This document shows positions 7,268 to 16,627 of a DNA stretch of 64,000 nt, in pieces. Each line of letters starts with the position of its first letter. Position 1 is the stretch's first letter. The stretch spans positions 1 through 64,000 of the forward strand of contig JAZGGI010000023.1 in NCBI GenBank assembly GCA_036480375.1, read 5' to 3'. The stretch comes from Candidatus Zixiibacteriota bacterium. Its GTDB lineage: Bacteria; Zixibacteria; MSB-5A5; GN15; JAAZOE01. Under the pieces are notes generated by a model. It ran no database searches and had not been told where the DNA came from. It saw only the letters and a program-made list of their open reading frames with translations. The position numbers were made by a program, and so were the translations under genes.

Positions 7268-9784
7268 ATGGGTAAAATAATAGAATCGCGCAAAAAATTA
7301 CCGTTTCTCTCCAACGAAAAAGAACAAACGGTTCCCGTATTGCCGATACGCTCGGCCGTGATTTTTCCGGGTGAAATACATACTCTTCAGATAGGGCGCC
7401 GGGAAAATTTGGCCTTGATTGACGCAGTTTCCAAAAAGAATAACCTGCTGGTATTATCCTTTATTCCTCAGCGTACGCCGACCGGCGGAACTCATAATCT
7501 GTCTCAAGTCGGAGTTCTGACTCGAATTCTGTCAAACAAAGAGGCTATGGCCGGTTCACAAATGGTAACGCTGGAGGGTGTCCGGCGGATAGCTTTGGCA
7601 GAAATAAAAGGCTCCGAGCCGTTCCTGACGGCATCGGTTGTTGAACTGGCCGAGGGTCCGGATGATGATCCTGAGTTGGAAAAAGACACGTCGGAAATTA
7701 TCGATCTTATATCGCAATTAACCCGTTTGGATACCCGCTACGCCGGAGAGTTGATTTATACTCTGGGAATGAGTCAGTCGTCTCCGTCTCATTTTGCCGA
7801 TCGGGTCGCGGCCGTGATTCATTTTCAACTCCACGATAAACAGGAAATCCTTGAATCGATTACAATTCCCGATAGATTTGAAACCATTCTCAGGTTACTT
7901 AGAACCGAAATTGAAAACATCTCAACCCTGGCGAGAATAAATGATCGGGTTACCGAATCTCTGGAACGGAAGAAAAAAGAGAGTTTTCTGCGCCAGCAAT
8001 TAATGGAAATTCGCCGCGAATTGGGCGATGAATTTATCGAGGAAGATCTCTCGCGGCGCTATCATAGGAAAATTAAGGAAAACAAATCGCTTCCGAAAGA
8101 AGTCACTGAATACCTTCTTTCCGAAGCCGATCGATTAAAGCATCTCTCATCGTCGTCGGCAGAGTACGGGTCAAGCAAGTATTATCTCGATCTGGTCCTG
8201 TCTTTGCCCTGGGGACTTGAACAAAAGGAATGCATTGACCTCAGGAAAGTCGAGGAATCGCTTAATACCGGTTATTATGGATCGGCCAAAATAAAAGAAC
8301 AGATTCTGGAATATCTGGCTTTACGGCGGATGAGTAAAGATCGGGAGGATTTGCCGATACTCTGCCTGACCGGAGCGATCGGAACAGGAAAAGCCTCGCT
8401 GGCCAAGGCCATGGCCTCGTCTCTTGGCCGGAAATTCGTACGCATCAACGGAACCAGTTTGATTGAGGTGGAAGATATCAATGGTACGTATCGAACAGAT
8501 ATTGGAGCCGGTCCGGGACACCTGATTCGAATTCTCCAGAGTGAAAAATCATTTAATCTCGTGATTTTTATTGAAGACCTGGAGTATGTTGTCGAATCGG
8601 AAGATACCAACGCCCTCCTGTCTTTGCTCGAAGCAATTGATCCGAGACAGAATAAAAAATTCGTCGATACTTTTCTGGGAATTCCGGTTGATCTGTCGCA
8701 GGTCCTCTTTGTCCTTAGCATTTCCTCTCTCGATGAGTTTCCCGAACCTTTTACGCATCGTTTAGAAATCGTAGAGATGCAGGGATATATCGAAAAAGAA
8801 AAGATTATCATCGCCAAGAAACATATCCTTCCCAAGCTATACAAAAGGCATGGACTGGCGCGAACCGAATTGAAATTCAGCGATAAGATTTTGAGTCGTA
8901 TCATTCGCCAATACACGATGGAAGCGGGACTTATCGGTTTGCAGCAACAACTTCAAAAAGTATTTCGCCGCATAACGCGCAAAAAAGCAATGGGGGATCC
9001 CTGCAAAATTATTCTTACCGAAAATACGCTCGATGAATTTCTTGGGACACCTCAGTTTATTCCGGAAAAGGCTATGACCGAACCTGAAATCGGCGTCGCC
9101 AACGGATTGGCCTGGACCGGAGCCGGCGGAGATTTGATGCTTATTGAAGGCCTCAAAATGAAGGGCACCGGAACGGTGGCCACGACCGGTCTTTTGGGCG
9201 AGATAATGAAGGAATCAATTCAGGCGGCTCATAGTTTTGTTCGCTCGCGGGCGGATATTCTCGGTATTGATCACGATGATTTTGCCAATTTTGATATTCA
9301 CATTCATTTTCCTATGGGTGCCATACCGAAAGACGGACCGTCTGCCGGAACCACCGTCGCGGTTGTCCTGGCATCGGTTATGGCCGAACGTCCGGTTCGT
9401 AATGATATCGCGATGACCGGTGAAGTTACCTTGAGAGGTAAGATTATTCCGGTGGGAGGAATAAAAGAAAAAGTATCCGCCGCATATCGGGCCGGTATAT
9501 TTACCATAATTCTGCCGAAAGAAAATAAAAAAGATATCAAGGAGATACCCAGAGAGATTGTAAGAAAAACGAAATTTATCTTTATCGATACCGTTGATGA
9601 ATTATTTGACCACGCCCTGCTTGACTTTCAACCGTCAACTTACACTCTGGAAAAACTCTTTGCTGAAGAAATAGAAAAAGCAAAGAAGCGCAAGGGGGCG
9701 CGCTCCAAATCAGCGGCAAAGAAAAAAACTGCAAAAGCGAAAAGCACCAGATCAACGAAAAAGGGGTCAAAAAAAACCAAATAA
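7268..9784 (+). CDS. Lon-family protease with degenerate AAA+ motifs and a lysine-rich tail
   Basis: This 838-residue protein has the LonA layout: N-terminal LON domain (about 22-200), helical/coiled region (about 200-320), AAA+ module (about 360-600) and Ser-Lys protease domain (about 605-785). The catalytic dyad is intact: Ser692 in PKDGPSAG and Lys733 in GGIKEK. The ATPase is eroded. Walker A reads GAIGTGKA, with Ala376 replacing Thr/Ser. The Walker B Asp-Glu pair is swapped to Glu436-Asp437. The pore-loop Tyr is Asp411, the sensor-1 Asn is Ile and the sensor-2 Arg is Ile556. The Arg finger (Arg498) remains. The last ~35 residues are an unusual Lys/Ser/Ala histone-H1-like tail. It may be a specialised Lon paralogue with weak or no ATP-driven unfolding. 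The start has an AGAGGAAAG ribosome site. Confidence 0.85.
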   Translation: MGKIIESRKKLPFLSNEKEQTVPVLPIRSAVIFPGEIHTLQIGRRENLALIDAVSKKNNLLVLSFIPQRTPTGGTHNLSQVGVLTRILSNKEAMAGSQMVTLEGVRRIALAEIKGSEPFLTASVVELAEGPDDDPELEKDTSEIIDLISQLTRLDTRYAGELIYTLGMSQSSPSHFADRVAAVIHFQLHDKQEILESITIPDRFETILRLLRTEIENISTLARINDRVTESLERKKKESFLRQQLMEIRRELGDEFIEEDLSRRYHRKIKENKSLPKEVTEYLLSEADRLKHLSSSSAEYGSSKYYLDLVLSLPWGLEQKECIDLRKVEESLNTGYYGSAKIKEQILEYLALRRMSKDREDLPILCLTGAIGTGKASLAKAMASSLGRKFVRINGTSLIEVEDINGTYRTDIGAGPGHLIRILQSEKSFNLVIFIEDLEYVVESEDTNALLSLLEAIDPRQNKKFVDTFLGIPVDLSQVLFVLSISSLDEFPEPFTHRLEIVEMQGYIEKEKIIIAKKHILPKLYKRHGLARTELKFSDKILSRIIRQYTMEAGLIGLQQQLQKVFRRITRKKAMGDPCKIILTENTLDEFLGTPQFIPEKAMTEPEIGVANGLAWTGAGGDLMLIEGLKMKGTGTVATTGLLGEIMKESIQAAHSFVRSRADILGIDHDDFANFDIHIHFPMGAIPKDGPSAGTTVAVVLASVMAERPVRNDIAMTGEVTLRGKIIPVGGIKEKVSAAYRAGIFTIILPKENKKDIKEIPREIVRKTKFIFIDTVDELFDHALLDFQPSTYTLEKLFAEEIEKAKKRKGARSKSAAKKKTAKAKSTRSTKKGSKKTK

Positions 9785-9873
9785 ATATTTGGGAAAATGC
9801 GATTGACAGGAGTTAGCTTTGTTATTAAATTGAACGTTCTGGCGGTCGATTTTAATCTTCTTCGGAGGTAAGA

Positions 9874-10398
9874 ATGAAATCATTGAATAATATTAGTGTG
9901 TTGGCGATCTGCATATTCATGCTAATCTCAATATCGTGGGCGGGCGATGAAAATGGTCCTGACTCTTTAATCATTGAGAAATTTTCTTTTGACGAAAATG
10001 GAAAGGCGGTGGCGGATTTTGTAATCATCAATGATCAGGATTTGGCAGCCGTTACGATTCCAATGATCCTACGGGGAGAAGGCGTTGCTATTGATTCTGT
10101 ATCATTTGCCGGAGGTCGCTTCGAATACCTGCAAATGCTGCCGGTTACAGTTGCGGAAAATAAGCTTTCGGTCGTCTTTGGAGCAATTGTGGTAACTGAG
10201 GAATATGTCGCTCCGGGGCGGGGATTGCTGGCCAAAATGTACTTGTCGAGCGATACGGCCAAGAAGGATATCTCGTGCGTGATTGATACAACAACGGTAG
10301 AACCGGCAACCCTAATGTTTACTAAAACAAACTCGGCTTCGTTCATTCCAACATTTATTAAGGGAACTATTACGGTCGAAGAGCCGGCAAAGGAATAA
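9874..10398 (+). CDS. Secreted cohesin-like domain protein
   Basis: This 174-residue protein starts with a signal peptide (hydrophobic residues ~8-22, cleavage near SWA). The rest is a single cohesin-like or Ig-like beta domain: LAAVTIPM..., IDSVSFAGGRFEYL, VVFGAIVVTEEYVAPGRGLLAKMYL and FIPTFIKGTITV. The same strand order occurs in the N-terminal domain of the next gene and inside the 1678-residue protein at 20778. Cohesins bind dockerins, and several dockerin proteins are encoded nearby. It has a strong GGAGG site and a clear terminator downstream, so it is probably transcribed alone. Its exact partner is unknown. Confidence 0.65.
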   Translation: MKSLNNISVLAICIFMLISISWAGDENGPDSLIIEKFSFDENGKAVADFVIINDQDLAAVTIPMILRGEGVAIDSVSFAGGRFEYLQMLPVTVAENKLSVVFGAIVVTEEYVAPGRGLLAKMYLSSDTAKKDISCVIDTTTVEPATLMFTKTNSASFIPTFIKGTITVEEPAKE

Positions 10399-10425
10399 TG
10401 CGATTACTAAATACTGAAGATTTTT

Positions 10426-10455
10426 AAACCCGGCCATTTCGACCGGGTTTTTTTT
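10426..10455 (+). terminator. Rho-independent terminator
   Basis: AAACCCGG (10426-10433) pairs with CCGGGTTT (10443-10450), followed by a T-run. It ends the preceding cohesin-like gene. Confidence 0.85.
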
Positions 10456-10529
10456 ATTCATCTTATGGCAATTTCTTAGTTAGTAAAGCGAAATATCCAC
10501 TTATAATGCTCTTCCAAACTCATTTATTC

Positions 10530-10557
10530 TTGACATAATCGTGCGGATGTATATTTT
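10530..10557 (+). promoter_or_regulatory. Probable promoter
   Basis: TTGACATAAT begins at 10530, with TATTTT at 10552-10557 (spacing 16) or TATATT at 10550. The extended -35 string TTGACATAAT is shared with the promoters at 833 and 45113. It would leave a ~80-base leader before the gene at 10647. Confidence 0.45.
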
Positions 10558-10646
10558 GACTTTGTAAGCAAGTACGGGCGGGTATTTCGTACAAATCAAT
10601 TAACGCGTCACAGATATAATTTTTTGGCATTGTACCGGGAGGTTTT

Positions 10647-12968
10647 ATGCGTAACAGGATGTTATGGATGCTTTTGGCAGCGTTATGTTTATCTGGCGCG
10701 GTATATGGTCAGAATTCCGATCCGGGATTTCCGGATACTGTCTATATAAGTTCCGTATCTGTCAACGCCGGGGAACAGGCGGTTCTTGAGGTCAATTTCA
10801 AAAGTGATGAAGATTTAGCCGCAATTACTTTGCCATTGCACTGGAGTTCCGATGATATATCACTTGACTCGGTATCAGTCGTCGGTTCGAGAGTCGAGTA
10901 TCTTTCCACTACCCCTTACATAATATACCCCGAAGAAAATACCGTCGTCTTTGGCGCGGTTGTGGTTATGGAGGCGGATATCGCCCCCGGTTACGGTTTA
11001 CTGGCAAAATTTTATTTTGATATTCCCCCCGGAACTCCCGATCAATTTATTTATGTGGATAGTATCACCAGAGATATCGCGTTTTTAATGTTTACCAATC
11101 CCAACTCCACCAGTTTTATTCCGGAATTTTTCCCCGGGGTGATAACGGCAGGGGATCCGAAATTGCCGCCACATATTAATCTTTCACCAACCTCAATGGT
11201 ATTTGAAGGAACGGTAGGTTTCCCCTCGCCTGCGCCGCAAGGATTAAATATCAGTAACGGCGGGGAAGGAGAATTGTCGTGGACGGCCGAATCTGATGAG
11301 GCCTGGCTTACAGTTGCCCCTGAAAACGGAATCGCACCATCCAACATTTCGGTTTTGGTTGACGCATTGGAACTCAGTGAGGGACAATATTCCGGCAATA
11401 TTATAATCTCGTGCGAAGAAGCTGATAATTCTCCTCAGTATTTTCCCGTTACTTTAAACATGATTAAATTGCCCCCGACCATTGTTGCCGATCCTCAGCA
11501 GATAACGGTATCGGCGGTACAGGGGGGCGATAATCCGGCCGATAGATTTTTATATATTTCCACCAGCGTCCTCGGCAGTGAATTAAACTGGACGGTTGCC
11601 AATTCGGAGAGTTGGTTAACTCTCAGCCCGCTTTCAGGATCGCCTCCGGATTCGGTTACGCTGTCGTTTGATATAACCGGGATGACGTTTGGAGAATACT
11701 ATGATGAGATTGTAATCATAGACCCGGAAGCGACAAATTCGCCCTTGGTTGTCCCTGTTTCTTTGCAGATTGTATCTGATTTGCCGGTGATTAAAATCGA
11801 ACCGGAAAGATTATCAGTTGTGATTGAAACCGGGTTAGATGCCGAATCAGCAAGTTTTTATATCTTCAACTCGGGCGAAGGCTCAATGGATTTCGAAATA
11901 TCTGAAACCAGCGAAAAAATCATTAGCGTTAACCCTGTCTCCGGTATTGCTCCTACAGATGTGGAATTGACATTTGATACCGAGTTATTGGAGGCGGGCA
12001 TCTATTATGATACAATAATGATAACATCCACCACGGCAATCAACTCACCTTTTGAATATATTATTAAGTACACCGTAATGGCTAACCCGCCTGAATTATA
12101 TGTTATTCCCTCAGGTCTCAATTTTACTTACTACGAATGCTGGCAAGGAGTTAATCCCCGGCCGGATTATAAACATTTCCAGATTGAAAATCACGGTGGC
12201 GGTTCTCTCTTTTGGGAAGCGGCCAATAAGGCGGAGTGGCTGGACGTTCTATATGAATCGGGGACGGAACCCATAATTAATACGGCTAAACTTAATGCTG
12301 ATGGATTGCCGGTTGGAGTTTATTATGACACGATCGTCATAACGGCCGATAACGCTACGCATAGCCCCAGGAAAATTGCCGTTACCCTCAGCATAGTGGC
12401 AGGCACAGAAACGCCTGAAATGACCATTCGCATATCAAGTGATTCGGTTTATGCGCAGGAAGTTTTTGGAGATGTTTATGTGGAGAAATTCAGTAATTGC
12501 TGGGAAATTAATATGAATACGAATACGAGGTGCGTAGCTCGCATAGAGAATCTTTATCCGGGCTGTATGGATTATTCAATTGAAGAAAATATTCCATGGT
12601 TGAAGTTTGTAGAAACGACTGGTCAAGCTCCCAACTGGATAGAGGCAATAGTCGAAATTGGAGATTACAAATACGGGATTTATGACGATCATTTCTTTAT
12701 TCATTCGGAATCGGCGTCAAATTCACCTATCAGGGTCGACTTAACGCTTCAGGTTTGGCGTTTACATGGCGATGTGGACTGGAACAACCGTATTGACCTC
12801 GGCGATGCCGTCAAAATGGTTAATCATGTTTTTAAGTTTGGTCCTCCACCGATCCCCGAGTATATAGTTGGCGACTGCAATTGCGATAATCGCTACAATA
12901 TCGGTGATATAGTGGTTGTCATTAATTATATATTTAGTATCGGCGATAAACCGTGCGGTAATCTATAA
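10647..12968 (+). CDS. Secreted multidomain protein: cohesin-like, BACON-like repeats, dockerin
   Basis: This is a 773-residue exported protein with a signal peptide ending near AVYGQ. The first domain (about 28-165) repeats the cohesin-like fold of the upstream gene. It is followed by about five BACON/Ig-like modules, recognisable by the recurring pattern GxLxWxxxxxxxWLxxxPxxGxxPxxxxxxxDxxxLxxGxYxxxIxIxxxxAxNSP. The last ~65 residues form a type I dockerin pair (GDVDWNNRIDLGDAVKMVNHVF and DCNCDNRYNIGDIVVVINYIF), each half with calcium-loop Asp/Asn residues. It is probably a surface or secreted scaffold that assembles through cohesin-dockerin contacts. The start is supported by GGGAGG six bases upstream. 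Confidence 0.75.
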   Translation: MRNRMLWMLLAALCLSGAVYGQNSDPGFPDTVYISSVSVNAGEQAVLEVNFKSDEDLAAITLPLHWSSDDISLDSVSVVGSRVEYLSTTPYIIYPEENTVVFGAVVVMEADIAPGYGLLAKFYFDIPPGTPDQFIYVDSITRDIAFLMFTNPNSTSFIPEFFPGVITAGDPKLPPHINLSPTSMVFEGTVGFPSPAPQGLNISNGGEGELSWTAESDEAWLTVAPENGIAPSNISVLVDALELSEGQYSGNIIISCEEADNSPQYFPVTLNMIKLPPTIVADPQQITVSAVQGGDNPADRFLYISTSVLGSELNWTVANSESWLTLSPLSGSPPDSVTLSFDITGMTFGEYYDEIVIIDPEATNSPLVVPVSLQIVSDLPVIKIEPERLSVVIETGLDAESASFYIFNSGEGSMDFEISETSEKIISVNPVSGIAPTDVELTFDTELLEAGIYYDTIMITSTTAINSPFEYIIKYTVMANPPELYVIPSGLNFTYYECWQGVNPRPDYKHFQIENHGGGSLFWEAANKAEWLDVLYESGTEPIINTAKLNADGLPVGVYYDTIVITADNATHSPRKIAVTLSIVAGTETPEMTIRISSDSVYAQEVFGDVYVEKFSNCWEINMNTNTRCVARIENLYPGCMDYSIEENIPWLKFVETTGQAPNWIEAIVEIGDYKYGIYDDHFFIHSESASNSPIRVDLTLQVWRLHGDVDWNNRIDLGDAVKMVNHVFKFGPPPIPEYIVGDCNCDNRYNIGDIVVVINYIFSIGDKPCGNL

Positions 12969-12992
12969 TAGATACAATAAAGTAATAATGCG

Positions 12993-13023
12993 AACCGCTT
13001 CAGCTGCGGGAGCGGTTTTTTTT
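12993..13023 (+). terminator. Rho-independent terminator
   Basis: AACCGCT (12993-12999) pairs with AGCGGTT (13011-13017), followed by eight T residues. It ends the dockerin protein gene. Confidence 0.85.
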
Positions 13024-13137
13024 GCCCGAAATTGTATTCCCACATTTTATGGTGTCAATAAAGTCGAAGAATTTAATGGACAATAACTTCAAAATCTCTT
13101 TATTAAACATCTGAGTCATATATTTGGAGGTTTTTTT

Positions 13138-13824
13138 ATGTCAGAATTTAACCAAAAAGATTTTGATGAATTCGTTGCTGAGAATGGAGTTTACGGTTTT
13201 TTCGAGGAAGCGATTACCCTCAAATCCGGACGCCAATCTCATTTTTACGCCAATTGGAGAAACGTTGTCGAAGATGCCTGGTTGACAGAAAAACTTATAG
13301 GTTTTGTCCTGGAGTTTATTGAGGATAAGAGTATATCCGTGGATACGTTTTATGGCGTCCCGGAAGGCGCTACCAAGTTAGGGATACTGACGCAATATAC
13401 GTGGGCTAAAAAATCATCAGGTTTCGCCAGGGGCAGTCATACTCTGGCTATGGGTCGAGCCAAACCCAAGGACCATGGCGCTCCCAAGGATAAGTATTTT
13501 GTAGGTAAGCCCCAGGGCAAAACTCTCGTTTTGGAAGATGCTACGACAACAGGCGGGGCACTTATTAATACCCTGGATTTTCTTATCGAAGCCGGGGTAG
13601 ATGTAATCGGGGTGATTAGTCTCACCAATCGCATGGAAAAAAGAAACGATGGCATGAGCGTCGAAGAAGTATTTGTTCAAAAAGGCATTCCTTTTTATGG
13701 TATGAGTTCGGCTTTGGATGTATTACCGATAGTATATGAGAAACTCAAACCCGGTATTGAGATCGCGAAATCAATTGAATCAGAGTATGAGGAATATGGA
13801 GTCGCAAAGATCAGGCTGCTTTAG
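13138..13824 (+). CDS. pyrE: Orotate phosphoribosyltransferase-like protein
   Basis: This 228-residue cytosolic enzyme probably joins orotate to PRPP to give OMP in pyrimidine synthesis. The N-terminus has the OPRTase signature ITLKSGRQSHFYANWR. The PRPP-binding loop LVLEDATTTGGALI lies near residue 135, with the acidic pair followed by TTTGG as in type I phosphoribosyltransferases. The length is typical of PyrE. GGAGG lies eight bases before the ATG. No other pyrimidine gene is adjacent, and it converges with lgt. A different PRTase specificity cannot be excluded. Confidence 0.85.
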   Translation: MSEFNQKDFDEFVAENGVYGFFEEAITLKSGRQSHFYANWRNVVEDAWLTEKLIGFVLEFIEDKSISVDTFYGVPEGATKLGILTQYTWAKKSSGFARGSHTLAMGRAKPKDHGAPKDKYFVGKPQGKTLVLEDATTTGGALINTLDFLIEAGVDVIGVISLTNRMEKRNDGMSVEEVFVQKGIPFYGMSSALDVLPIVYEKLKPGIEIAKSIESEYEEYGVAKIRLL

Positions 13825-13837
13825 CGTCAATCCGCAA

Positions 13838-14665
13838 TTATAATTCTGATTTAGGCTGTTGCCCGGATTTAATTATAAAAATCGTACCCAGTATAATCAT
13901 GAATAGACTATAAAAAATCCCCCGGCTCATGCCCAAAATCGGGGGAGAGTCATATTCGCGAAATTGCTCTCCGATAATGCGGACAATGGCGTACAAAATT
14001 AAAAATTCACCGCTGATGCGGCCCGGTGACTTCAAAGCATCGGTTCTCCATATTCGCCATTGAGTATATATAAAAAGAAAGAGACCCTCCAGGGCGGCCT
14101 CATATAATTGTGACGGATGGCGCGGTTGGATTAATTCGACCGGCGTTCCCACCGGGGCGCTGGAAGGAAAAATGACCGCCCATGATACATTCGATGGAGT
14201 GCCCCATAATTCTCCGTTTATAAAATTGGCGATTCGTCCCAACATCAGACCCGGAGCAGCCATGGTTGCTAAAAAATCACCAAGTTTGAAAAACGGCATC
14301 CCTATCTTTCGGGTTATAATCCAGCCGGCGATAATTACACCGATAAAGCCGCCATGGCTGGCCATACCGCCTTTCCAGACGGCAAAAATAGATAGGGGAT
14401 TTGAAATAGTATCCTGAAAATCATAAAAAAGAACATATCCCAAGCGACCGCCGATTAATACTCCCAACACTAAGGCGAAAAGAAGTGAGCTTTGCTGCTC
14501 GGCGGTAATGGCAATAAATCCTTTTTTTCGATATTGTATAAATAGGTAAATTGCGATAAGAAATCCCAAAGCATAGGCAATTCCATAGTAACGAATGCCA
14601 AACTCACCCCAGATATGGAGTAGCACGGGATCGATATCATGAACGTAGTATCCGACAATGGGCAT
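13838..14665 (-). CDS. lgt: Prolipoprotein diacylglyceryl transferase
   Basis: This 275-residue inner-membrane enzyme transfers diacylglycerol from phosphatidylglycerol to the lipobox Cys of prolipoproteins, the first step of lipoprotein maturation. Family signatures are GIRYYGIAYALGF, GGRLGYVLFYD, HGGFIGV (conserved His), GRIANFINGELWG (the Lgt signature, with essential Asn and Glu) and PRHPSQLYEA. About seven membrane segments are visible. It is convergent with pyrE, with only 13 bases between the stops, and is not in an obvious operon. Confidence 0.95.
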   Translation of the reverse strand: MPIVGYYVHDIDPVLLHIWGEFGIRYYGIAYALGFLIAIYLFIQYRKKGFIAITAEQQSSLLFALVLGVLIGGRLGYVLFYDFQDTISNPLSIFAVWKGGMASHGGFIGVIIAGWIITRKIGMPFFKLGDFLATMAAPGLMLGRIANFINGELWGTPSNVSWAVIFPSSAPVGTPVELIQPRHPSQLYEAALEGLFLFIYTQWRIWRTDALKSPGRISGEFLILYAIVRIIGEQFREYDSPPILGMSRGIFYSLFMIILGTIFIIKSGQQPKSEL

Positions 14666-14777
14666 AGTGGATATATCCTACCTTACTGTTACAAAGTATA
14701 ATGTCATGTCAGTCAGACTAAATATAAATGAGCTCATCGGGAAAGTAAATTAATAAATTTCCAGATAACTTTGCACT

Positions 14778-14806
14778 AAAAAAAAAGCCGCCATATTCGG
14801 CGGCTT
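14778..14806 (-). terminator. Rho-independent terminator of rpmG
   Basis: On the minus strand AAGCCGCC pairs with GGCGGCTT (14785-14806), followed by a run of Ts (As at 14778-14786 on the plus strand). It lies just after the rpmG stop. Confidence 0.85.
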
Positions 14807-14827
14807 GAAATTTTCAATATAAATCAA

Positions 14828-14989
14828 TTATCGTGTTTCTTTGAAGATAACATGTTTGCGAACCAGCGGATCGAATTTCTTAATCTGGATCCTATCCGGC
14901 GTATTTCTTTTATTCTTAGTAGTGGTGTACATATACCCGCTTTCGGTGCTTTTCAGTCTGATTATTATTCGGTTTCCTGCCTTAGCCAT
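14828..14989 (-). CDS. rpmG: 50S ribosomal protein L33
   Basis: This short gene encodes 53 residues and is easily missed by length filters. The product begins [19 protein letters not shown], continues [19 protein letters not shown] and ends [15 protein letters not shown], a clear L33 of the cysteine-free type (no CxxC zinc knuckles). An AAAGGA ribosome site precedes the ATG and a strong terminator follows the stop. In many bacteria rpmG is followed by secE, nusG or a tRNA-Trp, but none is seen here and the gene stands alone. Confidence 0.95.
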   Translation of the reverse strand: MAKAGNRIIIRLKSTESGYMYTTTKNKRNTPDRIQIKKFDPLVRKHVIFKETR

Positions 14990-15225
14990 CGCGTTAATTC
15001 CTTTCTCTATCTCAAATAACTGATTTTCTAATTTATATCGACCGTTCTAAACACGAATTCAGTCGAGCAATATCCCGAAATCATAGCGTATATATCGGTA
15101 AAGCCCCAATAAGATAATCGATTTCCCGATTTAAGCAAGTTATTTAAGTCTTTTGATTTATAAAACACTCCATTTTTATCACGCTGTTTTGGTGGCCCTA
15201 AATGCTATTTATACAACGCGTTATA

Positions 15226-16617
15226 CTAATCACAGCCGGGCGAGGGGCCGTTTCGAAATATATAATTTATCAAAAATACGGCATCTCCGACATTAACCTG
15301 TAAATCACAATTATTATCGCTGGCTTGATTTACGACAGGGGAGGGTCCGTTTTTGTAAATATGATTGATTAGGAATACAACGTCGCCCAAATTGACCTTA
15401 AGATTGCTATCTATATCACCATTTACAAATACAGATAAAGGAAAAACTATTCTACCGTCACCCAACGTTGATATATATTCTGAGTTTAAATCGTCAATGT
15501 TGATTGAATAGCGTCTTATACGGTTGATAATTTCCTGATTACTCTCTTCAGGATGGGCTTGAAACGCAAGCGCGGCCAATCCCGATACAAACGGCGCCGC
15601 AAACGATGTTCCGCCCCACCATCCCCATCCCTCATCATACGACAACGGACCATAGACATTGACTCCCGGCGCAGTCAGGCTAACGCTGTACCAATAATTT
15701 GAAAAATCCGCTTTTTTATCCAGCGAATCGACGGCAGTTACGTTAACGACGCAGTCATGACCGGCAGGGAATTTATTTATAAACTGGCCTTCATTTCCGG
15801 CCGCCGCAACCAGAAGCACGTTGTTTTCGCATGCTCGATCGAGCTCTTTGGAAATAACAGGATCAAATTCATCCATACCAAAACTCATATTAATAACTCG
15901 GGCCCCATGTTCAACGGCGTAACTGATGCTTTGCGCTATCCGAAAACTGGTACTGTTGCCGCTGCTGTTAAAACTTTTTAATATCATTAATGACGCTTCG
16001 GGAGCGCTGCGAGCGACAATCCCGGCAACAAAAGTACCATGATCTGCCATTCGACCCAGGCTTACCCATGGAGCCGCATCGTTTGATACAAAGTCATAAG
16101 ATAATTCGCTTAAATGGTTGTAAAAAATCGGGTGATTATTATCCAGTCCCCCGTCGATAATTGCAATTAATATATTTTCGCCGCGGCATATTTGATGGGC
16201 CGCATCAATAGAAATACCCGTTTGAGAATATTGCTGATAATAATGCTCCGGACTAACCCCTTCCTGGAATGGCGGAGCATCATAATCAACAAAAGGCTGG
16301 CTGATTTGATAGGGATTAATGGCGCAGTAAATATAATTTGGCTGGGCCATTTCTACTTCCGGCATGTCGCTTAATTTTTCCACCACCGTTTCTACATCGC
16401 TCGCACTGGGGAGACGAAGAAGAAAAAGATTACTCTCGTCAATTTCAGCTATAATAGTCGCGCCAAGCGAGTCAAGGATATTCTCAATTTCCTGCGGGGA
16501 ATAAACCTGGCAAATGATTCGATCCTCTTCGATGATGGCGTAATTGAATGAAGAAAAACACAGCAAGATTAGAGTGAATAAGGCGCGATAGTAATGTCTC
16601 TGAATTCTTATATTCAT
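15226..16617 (-). CDS. Secreted subtilisin-like (S8) protease with dockerin
   Basis: This is a 463-residue exported protease. A signal peptide (hydrophobic 12-25) is followed by an inhibitor-I9-like propeptide (about 30-100). The catalytic domain has Asp155 (AIIDGGLD), His193 (DHGTFVAGI), oxyanion Asn275 (AAAGNEG) and Ser338 (GGTSFAAP), so it should be active. Residues ~399-463 form a type I dockerin pair (GDIDSNLKVNLGDVVFLINHIY, then DNNCDLQVNVGDAVFLINYIF). It is the last gene of the sigma/CHAT operon. Its ribosome site (AAGGAAGAAA) overlaps the end of the CHAT gene, with a 10-base gap. It may be a downstream effector, or be matured by, the same regulatory unit. Confidence 0.9.
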   Translation of the reverse strand: MNIRIQRHYYRALFTLILLCFSSFNYAIIEEDRIICQVYSPQEIENILDSLGATIIAEIDESNLFLLRLPSASDVETVVEKLSDMPEVEMAQPNYIYCAINPYQISQPFVDYDAPPFQEGVSPEHYYQQYSQTGISIDAAHQICRGENILIAIIDGGLDNNHPIFYNHLSELSYDFVSNDAAPWVSLGRMADHGTFVAGIVARSAPEASLMILKSFNSSGNSTSFRIAQSISYAVEHGARVINMSFGMDEFDPVISKELDRACENNVLLVAAAGNEGQFINKFPAGHDCVVNVTAVDSLDKKADFSNYWYSVSLTAPGVNVYGPLSYDEGWGWWGGTSFAAPFVSGLAALAFQAHPEESNQEIINRIRRYSINIDDLNSEYISTLGDGRIVFPLSVFVNGDIDSNLKVNLGDVVFLINHIYKNGPSPVVNQASDNNCDLQVNVGDAVFLINYIFRNGPSPGCD

Positions 16618-16627
16618 TGTTTCTTCC

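Noticed and set aside
8275-8916. 213-codon minus-strand open frame opposite the Lon-like gene
   Set aside because: Shadow of the Lon AAA+ region, with Ser/Arg-rich composition typical of antisense frames.
14990-15225. Expected tRNA-Trp, secE or nusG next to rpmG
   Set aside because: No cloverleaf, GTTCGA-type arm or secE-like frame is present in this spacer.
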